Positions 1-12,300 of a stretch of 64,000 bases of DNA are shown piece by piece. The stretch is taken from assembly GCF_042186555.1 (NCBI RefSeq), contig NC_133325.1:757251128-757315127 (forward strand), written 5' to 3'. The position numbers were made by a program, and so were the translations under genes. The DNA comes from Aquarana catesbeiana (taxonomy: Eukaryota; Chordata; Amphibia; Anura; Ranidae). The stretch's first letter is position 1. Each line of letters starts with the position of its first letter. The notes under the pieces were generated by a model, which had not been told where the DNA came from, did no database searches, and saw only the letters and a program-made list of their open reading frames with translations.

Positions 1-380
1 ATGGAAATGCACAGAGTGGCCCCGAACCTCTTCTTTTTGGACGCTCCTGGCCCCTCCCCTCTGTCCAGTTCCCATAGGAGCACTCGTGCTTGCACCCAAA
101 CCCCGCTGCTGCGTCCATTGACACAGACTGTGGGCCTTGGCCCCGCCCCCCCCGTCACTGGCTTTATATGACAGCACTGGGAGCCAAAGGCTCCTGGTTC
201 TCCAGCAAAGCCAATGAGACCGGGAAGTGAGGGGAGAGAAGAGCTGCAGACGTGCACGGCCCTGGATCGAATTAGGGCTCAGGTAAATAAAAGGGGGGGG
301 GGGGAATGCTGACACCTAAACATGTTTTACCTTAATGCAAGGAATCTATTAAGGTAAAACATGTTTAGGCTTTATAACCT
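1..380. repeat. MITE fragment with 20-bp inverted repeat
   Basis: CCTAAACATGTTTTACCTTA (315-334) is inverted as TAAGGTAAAACATGTTTAGG (350-369). The preceding GC-rich part resembles the core of the TAAAG-type MITEs found elsewhere in the window. No gene seen. Confidence 0.5.
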
Positions 381-394
381 CTTTAACTCTGTTC

Positions 395-1520
395 TGTTAC
401 ATAATAGGTGAAGTCGAAAAAAGACACAAGTCCACCAAGTCCAACCTATGTGTGTGATCATATGTCAGTATTACATTGTATATCCCTGTATGTTGTGGTC
501 GTTCAGGTGCTTATCTAATAGTTTCTTGAAATTATCGATGCTCCCCGCTGAGACCACCGCCTGTGGAAGGGAATTCCACATCCTTGCCGCTCTTATGCCC
601 TGTACACACGGTCAGACTTTCTGACGGAATATGTGTGATCGGAGCTTGTTGTCGGAAATTCCGACCGTGTGTAGGCTCCATCGGACTTTTTCCATCGGAA
701 TTTCCGACACACAAAGTTTGAGAGCATGCTATAAAATTTTCCGACAACAAAATCATTTCCTTTAAATTCCGATCGTGTGTAGACAAATGCGACGGACAAA
801 GTGCCGCGCATGCTCAGAATAAATTAAGAGACGAAAGCTATTGGCTACTGCCCCGTTTATAGTCGCCGTACGTGTTTTACGTCACCGTGTTCGGAATGAT
901 CGGATTTTCCGACAACTTTGTGCAACCGTGTGTATGCAAGACAAGTCTGAGCCAACATCCGTCGGAAAAAATCCATGGATTTTGTTTTTCGGAATGTCCG
1001 ATCAATGTCCGACCGTGTGTACGGGGCATTACAGTAAAGAACCCTCTAAGTAGTTTAAGGTTAAGCCTCTTTTCTTCTAATTTTAATGAGTGGCCACGTG
1101 TCTTGTTAAACTCCCTTCTGCAAAAAAGTTTTATCTCTATTGTGGGGTCACCAGTATGGTATTTATAAATTGATATCATATCCCCCCTCAAGCGTCTCTT
1201 CTCCAGAGAGAATAAGTTCAGTGCTCACAACCTTTCCTCATAAATAACATCCTCCAGACCCTTTATTAGCTTTGTTGCCCTTCTTTGTACTCGCTCCATT
1301 TCCAGTACATCCCTCCTGAGGACTGGTGCCTAGAACTGGACAGCATACTCTAGGTGCGGCCGGACCAGAGTCTTGTAGAGCGGGAGAATTATCGTTTTAT
1401 CTCTGGAATTAATCCCCTTTTTAATGCATGCCAATATTCTGTTTGCTTTGTTAGCAGCAGCTTGGCATTGCATGCCATTGCTGAGCCTATCATCTACTAA
1501 GACCCCCTTGTTGGTCTCCC
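395..1520 (-). mobile_element. CR1-like LINE 3' fragment, interrupted by a MITE
   Basis: On the minus strand the text contains the conserved CR1-type 3' region (GGTCTGGAGGATG..., TCTCTGGAGAAGAGACGC, GGTTGGACTTGGTGGACTTG). The MITE at 596-1028 splits it. No long reading frame survives. Confidence 0.6.
596..1028. mobile_element. PIF/Harbinger-like MITE, GTACACACGGTC family, copy 1
   Basis: Termini TGCCCTGTACACACGGTC and its inverse are flanked by TTA on both sides (593-595 and 1029-1031). A 3-bp TTA duplication is typical of PIF/Harbinger. The interior is built of CCGACnnnnTTCCGA-like elements. Confidence 0.7.
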
Positions 1521-1537
1521 AAAGTCCACTGGCAAAC

Positions 1538-1850
1538 GAACACTAAAAGTGGAACTAAAGTCTAAAAAGAAAAGGCTTATGAGCAGGCGGGCTCTTTATT
1601 GCAGAAGAGACCTGCAATGTCCCTTCTGCAATAATATAAACATACCTGCCTGGTCACACTCTTCTTTAAAATATACACTGAGCTGCGAATGCACAGAAGT
1701 TGCATCATCTCACAACAGCCAATCAAGACAGCCAAAGACCCGGCACCCAAAAGAAGCAAGGGAGAAGATGCCAGCATTGGCAAGGGACCCCCGCGGATGT
1801 CGGACTGTTGGAGGGGAGGTGAGTATTGCAGATTTTCATTTTAAAGGAAT
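1538..1850. repeat. Degenerate MITE (AAAGTGGAACTAAAGTC type)
   Basis: Starts AAAGTGGAACTAAAGTCT and ends near GAGGTGAGTATTGCAGATTTTCATTTTAAA, the style of the TAAAG-terminal repeats in this window. No coding content accepted. The following 1850-2370 shows nothing recognised apart from the candidate poly(A) signal. Confidence 0.4.
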
Positions 1851-2281
1851 GCGAATCTGCTTGGTCCCCTGCAGTGCTTACTGTTTCTGTTGTGAACTCC
1901 ATGAATTACAGGAGATAGTAATGATGGGGAGGTTGGCAGGACAAAACAGTGAGAGCTGCGAGGGAAGAAGGAGATTGAGACTCCCAGAAGTGTCACTTTC
2001 CCAGCAGCGTTCATTTGTCGATTACTGAGGATCGGAGCAGAGTACCGCAGTGTGGGCTGAAGGAAAAGTAAGTATTCTGCTTCTTCTTTACAGGTATGTG
2101 ATTTGCTTAAATATTTAACTTATTTAACAGGGTCTATTTAAGGTACATCTATAGAAATTATCTGTCCAGGGTCAAGAGGGAAATGATTTTTTCCATTGTA
2201 GGAATAAATTGACAGCAGCCTCCCTGCAGTCAGCTTTGATTGGGAACTAACATAAATAAAACTTGATGGGCATTGGCCTTT

Positions 2282-2287
2282 TTTATT
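2282..2287 (-). promoter_or_regulatory. Candidate SETD4 polyadenylation signal
   Basis: Read on the minus strand this is AATAAA, 86 nt after the SETD4 stop codon. It is the nearest canonical hexamer. Further AATAAA-like hexamers occur downstream, so the true site is not certain. Confidence 0.5.
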
Positions 2288-2372
2288 TCTACTCTTCTTT
2301 GCTGTGTTACATTTAAAGTGAGGTATGCTGAAAAATGGGTGCGATATGTAAACTTCACATACAGGCACAGAT

Positions 2373-2504
2373 CTACAGTGACAGAAGGACCCCAATCTGT
2401 AGAAGGTTGTCTGAACTTTGCAGAATCCTCAGTTCTTCCCGTCGTAATTCTTCCACTAAGGTAAGATGATGATTTGTTGTCTGTTCTTTTTTCAAAGCAG
2501 AGAT
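2373..2504 (-). CDS. SETD4: SETD4 coding exon 10 (terminal, TAG stop at 2373-2375)
   Basis: 132 nt after acceptor ttttttcccccag. It encodes 43 residues including LTLVEELRREELRILQSSDN and ends in LLSL then TAG. The LVEEL-REELRIL helix matches the known SETD4 C-terminus. An (AT)n tract begins about 25 bp upstream of the acceptor. Confidence 0.92.
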   Translation of the reverse strand: MSALKKEQTTNHHLTLVEELRREELRILQSSDNLLQIGVLLSL

Positions 2505-2526
2505 CTGGGGGAAAAAACAAAAAAAT

Positions 2527-2599
<73 letters not shown>

Positions 2600-5500
2600 T
2601 ATATATATATCTCTAATATCTCTATCTCTATTCGTACACTATATTGTCAAAAGTATTGGGACGCCTGCCTTTACACACACATGAACTTTAATGGCATCCC
2701 AGTCTTAGTCCGTAGGGTTCAATATTGAGTTGGCCCACCCTTTGTATCTATAACAGCTTCAACTCTTCTGGGAAGGCTGTCCACAAGGTTTAGGAGTGTG
2801 TCTATGGGAACGTTTGACCATTCTTCCAGAAGAGCATTTGTGAGGTCAGGCACTGATGTTGGACGAGAAGGCCTGGCTCACAGTCTCCGCTCTAATTCAT
2901 GCCAAAGGCATTCTATCAGGTTGAAGTCAGGACTCTGGGCAGGCCAGTCAAGTTTCTCCACTCCAAACTTGCTCATCCATGTCTTTATGGACCTTGCTTT
3001 GTGCACTGGTGGGCAGTTATGTTGGAATGGGAAGGGGCCATCCCCAAACTGTTCCCACAAAATTGGGAGCATGAAATCGTCCAAAATGTCTTGGTATGCT
3101 GACGCCTTAAGAGGTCCCATCACTGGAACTAAGGGGCCAAGCCCACACCCTGAAAAAACAACCCCACACCATAATCCCCCCTCCACCAAATGATTTGGAC
3201 CAGTGCACAAAGCAAGGTGCATAAAGTGAGTGAGTTTGGGGTGGAAGGACTTGGCTGTCCTGCACAGAGTCCTGACCTCAACCTGATAGAACACCTTTGG
3301 GATGATTTAGAGCGGAGACTGCGAGCCAGGCCTTCTCGTCTAACATCAGTACCTGACCTCTCAAATGCACTTCTGGAAGAATGGTCAAACATTCCCATAG
3401 ACACACTCCTAAACCTTGTGGACAGCCTTCCCAGAAGAGTTGAAGCTGTTATAGCTGCAAAGGATGGGCCAACGCAATATTGAACCCTACGGACTAAGAC
3501 TGGGATGCCATTAAAGTTTATGTGTGTGTAAAGGCAGGCGTCCCAATACTTTTGACAATATAGTGTATATACAATACACGCAATATACAGAGATTGCTTT
3601 CCCCTAAAAACTGAAGATACACTTAAAAGCTAAAGTTTAATCTGTTTGTATTTTGTGTTTCCTGGTTCATCCTTTTCCCCTTATAAACATGAAAATGAAA
3701 TTATTAAAAGGATAAGTTTGCCTCCTGCAGCCGCTCCTTGATCCCCCCTTCCTGTGACAGTGGGCTGGGGATCTTCTCCCCCCAATCCGCTGTCACTATT
3801 TGAAAAGAGCTCTGTGGATGAACTACAAGACATGCTTCCGAGCATGCATCGAATTGTTTCTGAGCATGCGTAGGAATTTTTGCGTGTCGGAATTGCATAC
3901 AGACGATCGGAATTTCCGATAGGAACTTTTTCCGCAATAAACATAAACGGATTCTGGACAACATTAAGCCAGCACCTTTGACCTCCAAACCGAGATTGAT
4001 CCACCTTTTGTCTATTTATTGTTCCTAGAGCGGTGTTCATTCCTTCCTAGGAACTTTTTATGACCGAAAAATAGAGAACCTGCCCTCAATCTTTTGCTGG
4101 TGGGAATTCCGCCCTCAAAAGTCCGATGAAGCGTACACACGGTCAGAGTTTCCGACCAAAAGCTCACATCGGACTTTTGCTGGTGGAATTTCCGATCGTG
4201 TGTACGGGGCATTACTGTGCATGTGCTCTGTGGTCCCATTCATTGCTATATAGTTTGCAGTGGCGGCTGGTGCTCATTATTTTAGGGGGTCAGCAAACAA
4301 AGCAGACCCCCTCACTCGCGCCATCCCGCCAACCCTGCAGGAGACAGACGAGAAGGCGGCAATCAGTGCCCTTACCTTAGGAGGCCGATGACAAGTGCGT
4401 GCTGGATTCGGGGAAGGGCTCCAGGAAGCTTAAAGAGGCTGCCTGCATGTAGATTAGGGGCCGGGCGCATAGACTAGGAGGGCGGCGCTCCTGCGCCCCT
4501 AATGGAGCGACCACCACTGACAGTTTGGCTACTTTCACACTGGGGCGGTGCCGGTGTTAGCGGTAAAGTGCCGCGCGTTTTAGCATCTGATATGTTTTAG
4601 AGCAAAAAGTAAAAAATAATGTTTTTTCCAAAATTGTCGGACTTTTATTTTCGTTTATTTTAGCGTTTATAGCCTGTTTCGAGTCAGTTTGCAGGTGCTA
4701 TTATTAGCGCAATAGCACCCGCAAACCGCCCCAGTGTGAAAGGGGCCTTAAGGGCAGCCCTATAGATTCACTAAATGCCATGCCGATGAACTGAAGGGTT
4801 AACATTTTAGGTCATACTTTCAGGAACAAGCGAAACGCTCACTTAAAGACGATCGCTGTATTCCAGCGTCTGCCTGACTCACCTTCTGTAGAGCCCATGA
4901 AGTCTGTTCTAGTAAGTGCTGGCAAATCTTCCTCACAAGTTCCATGCAGCTCTGCTCGTTGGACTCCGACACAAAACTTCCCAGAAGAACTTTTTTCCAG
5001 TATGTGCTAAAACAACACGGAGAGATTGTAGTCTCCAAAACTATACTGAGATCTTGCAGTGGAAAGAAAAACAGGCTGGTTTTATTAGTTCATTTTTTTA
5101 TTTACTGCAAAATTCATCCCCTTGGTTTTACCTTCCTGGAAAACATAATGGATTACAGAATAGGGGCTCTTTGAAATGGGCAGCCAGAGGGAGGTAAAAA
5201 AAAAAAACAGTTGAGTCATGTTTTTTTTTTTCAGTTCCCCCCAACCAATCAGCTAAAATCTACTATTGCAACCTTCCAACCGACTTCCTGGTGGCCACAG
5301 GACCGACAGCGGACCCCCTGCAACGCCTTGGACACCAAGAGAGATACCATATACAGATGAGCCCTTTTTTAATCCTTATCTTGTGAGTGTTATTGCTTAC
5401 CTTGCCATTAAATGGCGCTCTAATACTGACCGACTAGCTACCTGTAAAATATGTTTGAACGCAGGCAAGAGAGATGCAACGGGGGAGATTTACTAAAACT

Positions 5501-6291
5501 TTAGCACACAGAATCTGGTGCAGCTCTGCATAGTAACCAATCAGCTTCTAGATTTTATTGTAAAAACTTAACTGTAAAAGCTGAAATTAAAAGCTGATTG
5601 TTTACTATGCACCGCCTCACGCAGATATACTGCGGCAGAAGGGCACGTACAGGCAGATAAACGTACCTGTAGGTTGCGGCTTGCGGGTGCAAGCGCCCGC
5701 CGGGAGCTCCGTGACCGTGGGTCCCGCGGACCCGATGTCCGCGGGCATACCCGCGATCGTCTCACGGTGAGATGCTAATGTAAACAAGCATCTCCCCGTT
5801 CTGCCTAATGACACTGTCACTGATCACCGCTCCTTGTAATCAGGAGCGGTGATCAGTGTAGTTTCACACACAGCCCCCCCCACAGTTAGAATCACCCCCT
5901 AGGGCACACTTAACCCCTACAGCGCCACCTAGCGGTTAACCCCTTCACTGCCAGTGACATTTTTACAGTAATCAATGCACTTTTTTAGCATTGATCGCCG
6001 TATTAATGCCAATGGTCCCAAAAATGTGTCAAAATTGTCCGATGTGTCCGCCATAATGTGGCAGTCACGGTAAAAATCGCAGATTGCTGCCATTATTAGT
6101 AAAAAAAAAAAAAAATAATAATAAAAATGCCATAAAACTATCCCCTATTTTGTAGGCGCTATAACTTTTGCGCAAACCAATCAATAAACGCTTATTGCGA
6201 TTTTATTTTTACCAAAAATATGTAGAAGAATACGTATCGGCCTAAAGTGAGGAAAAAAATGTTTTTTTTATATATTTTTTGGGGATATTTA

Positions 6292-6332
<41 letters not shown>

Positions 6333-9300
6333 GATAGCTATCTATATATATATATATGCGTTTTTTTCAAAATTGTCGCTATTTTTTTGTTTATATTGCA
6401 AAAAATAAAAACCGCAGAGGTGATCAAATACCACCAAAAGAAAGCTCTATTTGTGGGAAAAAAAGGACGTCAATTTTGTTTGGGAGCCACGTCGCACGAC
6501 CGCGTAATTGTCAGTTAAAGCGACTCAGTGCTGAATCGCAAAAAGTGCTCTGGTCTTTGGCCAGCAAAATGGTCCGGAGCTTAAAGGGGTTGTAAAGGTA
6601 AAAATTTTTTCACCTTAATGCATTCTATGCATTAAGGTGAAAAAACTTCTGACAGAACCGCCGCCCCCAGCCCCCCCGTTTTACTTACCTGACGCCTCGA
6701 AAGTCAGCTTCGCGTTCCCGACATCTGTTCCTCCGCTCACCCTGGCCGCTGATTGGCTGCAGTGGATGGATTGAAAGCAGCGCAGCCATTGGCTCGCGCT
6801 GCTGTCAATCACATCCGATGACGCGGCGCGCCGGGGGGCGGGGCCGAGTGATACAGCGAGCGGCTATAGCCGCCGGCTGTATCACGGGAGCGCGCCCGCA
6901 AGCACTCACCACCGTGCGAGGGAGCTCGCATTAAGGTGGTGAATGCTTGCGGGGAGGAGCTGAAACAGCCGCCGAGGGACCCCAGAAGACGAGGTTCGGG
7001 GCCACTCTGTGCAGAACGAGCTGCACAGTGAAGGTAAGTATAACATGTTTGTTATTTTAAAAAAAAAAAAAAAAAACACCTTTACAAACGCTTTAAGTGG
7101 TTAACCAGATTCCATGTGCACCAACGTTATGGCCCGTACACACGATCCGAAAATCAGACAAAAAAATAAAGCTTTCAATGCGATTGTACGATAATCGGAT
7201 CATTAGTACGGAGCTTTCGAGAGCCAATCACAACAATTCATCCAATATTATGCGATCAGAAAAGCACGAAACCTTTCCTTGTATGATACCAGATTGTACG
7301 ATTTTCGTTTAGTCAGTACAGTTGTCGTCTGATAATACAATACAAGTACATTAAACACATTACATCACTTCCGATTTTTTTTCTGTCGTAGGAGAATTTT
7401 CGTAACTTTAATAACCTATTCAATTTCTACTTGTGACTATTAAGTGAAAAAAGTCGTATGATCTGTCGTCCGATATTCGGATTGTGTGTACGGGACATTA
7501 GGCTGGTTTCACACGGGCTTTCCAATCAGGTCCACCTGTCAGTTTTTCAGGCAGACCCGATCAGACCATCCAGTCTCCTCTATGCAGCAGCAGATGTCAG
7601 TGGACACATGTCCGCTGACATCCGCCGCCATCCATTCCGATCCTGTCCGCCAAAGACAGTGAATCGAATGACAGTATTATGGGAACGGACAGGCAGTGGG
7701 GCTGTGTCCATGTTTGCTCTGCGTGGCGGAGTGGACACAGACCTCTCATCCACCTGTTCAGCGGGGAGATTCCCTGATGAGCAGGTGGTTGCGGACAACG
7801 GACATGCCCGTGTGAAGCCTTAGTAAATCTCCCCCAGTGGCCTGGTTCAGCACTTAGACATTTCTATGACGATCCCTGTCATATTGTGTAAACAGTGCCT
7901 TGAAAAAGTATTCGTACCCCTGAAATTTTCCACATTTTGTCATGCTACAACAAAAATAGTAAATGTATTTTATTGGGATTTTATGTGATAGACCAACACA
8001 AAGTGGTACATAATTGTGAAGTGGCAGGAAAATGATAAATTGTTTTCAAAATTTTTACAATAATTGTGAAAAGTGTGGGGAGGCATTTGTATTCAGCCCC
8101 CCTGAGTCAATACTTTGTAGAACCTCCTTTCACTGCAATTACAGCTGCAAGTCTTTTTAGGGATGTCTCTACCAGCTTTGCACATCTAGAGAGTGACATT
8201 TTTGCTCATTCTTCTTTGCAAAATAGCTCAAGCTCTGTCAGATTGGATGGAGAGCGTCTGTGAACAGTAATTTTCAAGTCTTGCCACATATTTTCAATTG
8301 GATTTAGGTTTGGACTTTGACTGGGCCATTCTAACACATGAATATGATTTGATCTAAACCATTCCATTGTAGCTCTGGCTGTATGTTTAGGGTCATTGTC
8401 CTGCTGGAAGGTGAACCTCCTCCCCAGTCTCAAGTCTTTTGCAGACTCTAACAGGTTTTCTTCTAAGATTGCCCTGTATTTGGCTCCATCCATCTTCCCA
8501 TCAATTCTGACCAGCTTCCCTGTCTCTGCTGAAGAAAATCATCCCCACAGCATGATGCTGCCACCACCATGTTTCACGGTGGGAATGGTGTGTTCAGGGT
8601 GATGTGCAGTGTTAGTTTTCCACCACACACAGCGTTTTGCTTTTAGGCCAAAAAGTTCAATTTTGGTCTCATCTGACCAGAGCACCTTCTTCCACATGTT
8701 TGCTGTGTCCCCCACATGGCTTCTCGCAAACTGCAAACAGGACTTCTTATGGCTTTCTTTCAACAATGGCTTTCTTCTTGCCACTCTTCTATTAAGGTCA
8801 GATTTGTAGAGTACACGACTAATAGTTGTCCTGTGGACAGATTCTCCCACCTGAGCTGTGGATCTCTGCAGCTTCTCCAAAGTTACTTCTTGGCTGCCTC
8901 TCTGATTAATGATCTCCTTGCCCGGCCTGTCCTTTTTATTTGGACGGCCATGTCTTGGTAGGTTTGCAGTTGTGCCATACTCTTTCCATTTCCGGATGAT
9001 GGATTGAACAGTGCTCCGTGAGATGTTCAAAGCTTGGGATATTTTTTATAACCAAACCTTGCTTTAAATTTCTCCACAACTTTATCCCTGACCTGTCTGG
9101 TGTGTTCCTTGGCCTTCATGATGCTGCTTGTTCACTGAGGTTCTCTAACAAACCTATGAGGTCTTCACAGAACAGCTGTATTTATAATGAGATTAAATTA
9201 CACACAGGTGGACTCTATTTACTAATTAGAGGACTTCTGAAGGCAATTGGTTCCACTAGATTTTAGTTAGGGGTATTAGAGTAAAGGGGGCTGAATACAA

Positions 9301-12300
9301 ATGCACGCCACACTTTTCACATATTTATTTGTAAATCATTTTGAAAACCATTTATCATTTTCCTTCCTCTTCACAATTATGTGCCACTTTGTGTTGGTCT
9401 ATCACATAAAATACCAATAAAATACATTTACGTTTTTGGCTGTAATATGAAAACATTTGGAAAATTTCAAGGGGTGTGAATACATACACAGGCACTGTAT
9501 GCAAAGCAATGCACAAACTGATGGCACTATCTAAATCCTGAGTAATAATGATAGTAATCTTGGGAAAGGCATAATACATCATTTTACTGGCACATAGTTT
9601 AGCTATGAATGACCAAATACAAAAGTGAACTAAGGCTAGAAATATTTTAATTTTATAATGAATTAGAAATATGTCAATCTTAAGATGAATTTCGCACACT
9701 CATGCACATACAATAATAACAATAGATGTTAAATATTATCTAGATATATCTATATCATAGATAGATAGAGAGATAGAGAGATAGAGAGATAGAGAGATAG
9801 AGAGATAGAGAGATAGAGAGATAGAGAGATAGAGAGATAGAGAGATAGAGAGATAGAGAGATAGAGAGATAGAGAGATAGAGAGATAGAGAGATAGATAG
9901 ATAGAGATATCTAGATATAGATATAAAAAATTTGAAAAAGAAACTTACAATTCTTCAGAACCCAGACACAGCAGTCTAAGAGCTGTTAGAAGCTTCCAGG
10001 AGGGCCCATCCTGTCCAAATGTCAAATTTCTAAAATAGGACATAATTAGAATAATTTCTTTAACATATTCTATTTCACTCTATGACATTGACAATTATTT
10101 TAAGTGGACTGATCATAAAACAAACAAAAAAAAAAAATCATCCTTCATATAAGTTAGTAGGACACATCAGCTTCCTGATGACAACAGACTGAGGAAACGA
10201 GGCGGAACATCCGGTACGCCATTTCCAGTCGCAGACATCCGGTTGGTGGAACGCATGCCGGCTTCAAGACACGAGCGGAGCGGCGGCATTTCCAATACTA
10301 ACACAGGCGGGTTGTATATGTGCCAATTTAGGCACCTTTTAATGGGAGCATTATTTTAAACACTTGTTCTTATTTTTGCTACACATACCATACTAGGGGC
10401 ATTATATACTAAAGGCAAATAGACTGTGCACGCAGCAAGTGTAGTTTCTCCAGAGCTTAGTAAATGAGATGAAGCTTTACTTTGCAAAGAATATCCAATC
10501 ACATGCAAGGAAAATTACAAAAAAACTGCATTTTTGCGTGCACGATTGGATGATGGAAGTCAGCGGAGCTTCTGCTCACTTACTAAGCTCTGGAGCAACT
10601 GCACTTGCCCCATGCACAGTCTATTTGCCTTTAGTAAATCATGCCCTTAGTATGGTATGTGTATTTGCAAAGTGCACAGTCTGTTTGACTTTAGCAGAAT
10701 TTATGATTTCTTGGCCATTTTTCAGAGAATATGAATGATAACACAAAAATGTGTCTTTCACTCATGGTTAGTGTTTGGCTGAAGCCATTTATTATCAATC
10801 AACTGTGTTTACTCTTTTTAAATCATAATGGCAACAGAAACTACCCAAATGACCCTGATCAAAAGTTTACATACCCTGGTGATTTTGGCCTGATAACATG
10901 CACACAAGTTGACACAAAGGAGTTTGAATGGCTATTAAAGGTAACCATCCTCACCTGTCATCTGTTTGCTTGTAATTAGTGTGTGTGTATAAACGTTCAA
11001 TGCGTTTCTGGACTCCTGACAGACCCTTGCATCTTTCATCCAGTGCTGCACTGGCATTTCTGGATTCTGAGTCATAGGGAAAGCAAAAGAATTGTCAAAG
11101 GATCTGCGGGAAAAGGTAGTTAAACTGTATAAAACAGAAAAGGGATATAAAAAGATATCCAAGGAATTGCGAATGCCAATCAGCAGTGTTCAAACTCTAA
11201 TCAAGAAGTGAAAAATGAGGGGTTCTGCTGAAAGCAAACCACGGTCAGGTAGACCAACTAGAATTTCAGCCACAACTGTCAGGAAAATTGTTCGGGATGC
11301 AAAGAGAAACCCACAAATAACTTCAGGTGAAATACAGGACTCTCTGAAAACATGTGGTGTGGCTGTTTCAAGATGCACTTGAAGAAAGTTGGGCAGCATG
11401 GTCGAGTCGCCAGAAGAAAGCCATTACTACACAAATGCCACAAAGTATCTCACTTACAATAAGCCAAAGAGCACAAAGACAAACCTCAAACCTTCTGGCA
11501 CAAAGTCTTTTGGAGTGGTGAGACCAAAATTGAGCTTTTTGGCCACAACCATAAACGCTTCATTTGGAGAGGAGTCAACTAGGTCTATGATGAAAGGTAC
11601 ACCATTCCTACTGTGAAACGCGGAGGTGGATCGCTGATGTTTTGGGGATGTGTGAGCTACAAAGGCACAGGAAATTTGGTCAAAATTGCTGGCAAGGTGA
11701 ATGCAGTATGTTATCAAAAAATACTGGAGGAAAATTTATATTCATCAGCCAGGAAGCTGCACATGGGATGTACTTGGACATTCCAACATGACAATGATCC
11801 AAAACACAAGGCTAAGTCGACCTGTCATTGGCTACAGCTGAATAAAGTGAAGGTTCTGGAGTGGCCATCTCAGTCTCCTGACCTCAATATCATTGAGCCA
11901 CTCTGGGGAGATCTCAAAACATGCCGTTCATGCAAGACAGCCCAGGAATTTACAGGAACTGGAGGCTTTTTGCAAAGAGTAATGGGCAGTTTTACTATCT
12001 GAGAAGATAAAGAGCCTCATCCACAAATACCACAAAAGACTTCAAGCTGTCATTGATGTTAAAGGGGGCAATACACTGATCGATGAGACGCCTGGATTGA
12101 CTACCTCCCCCTCTATCCCCTCCCCTACTAAATGTCCTATGGTGACTGTTTGCCCGATTAATTTAGCATCTTTTAATTGAAGGGGGTTTAATGTGCCAGA
12201 GAAGCGGAGCCAAACCCTTTACCACTTTCATAAAATGCGCTCTAATATTCTATTACTACAGGAAACGCATTTTCGCACAGGCTCCATACCTGCCTTGCAA

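Noticed and set aside
2230..2520. 96-codon minus-strand frame overlapping SETD4 exon 10
   Set aside because: Different frame from the conserved LVEELRREELRIL sequence.
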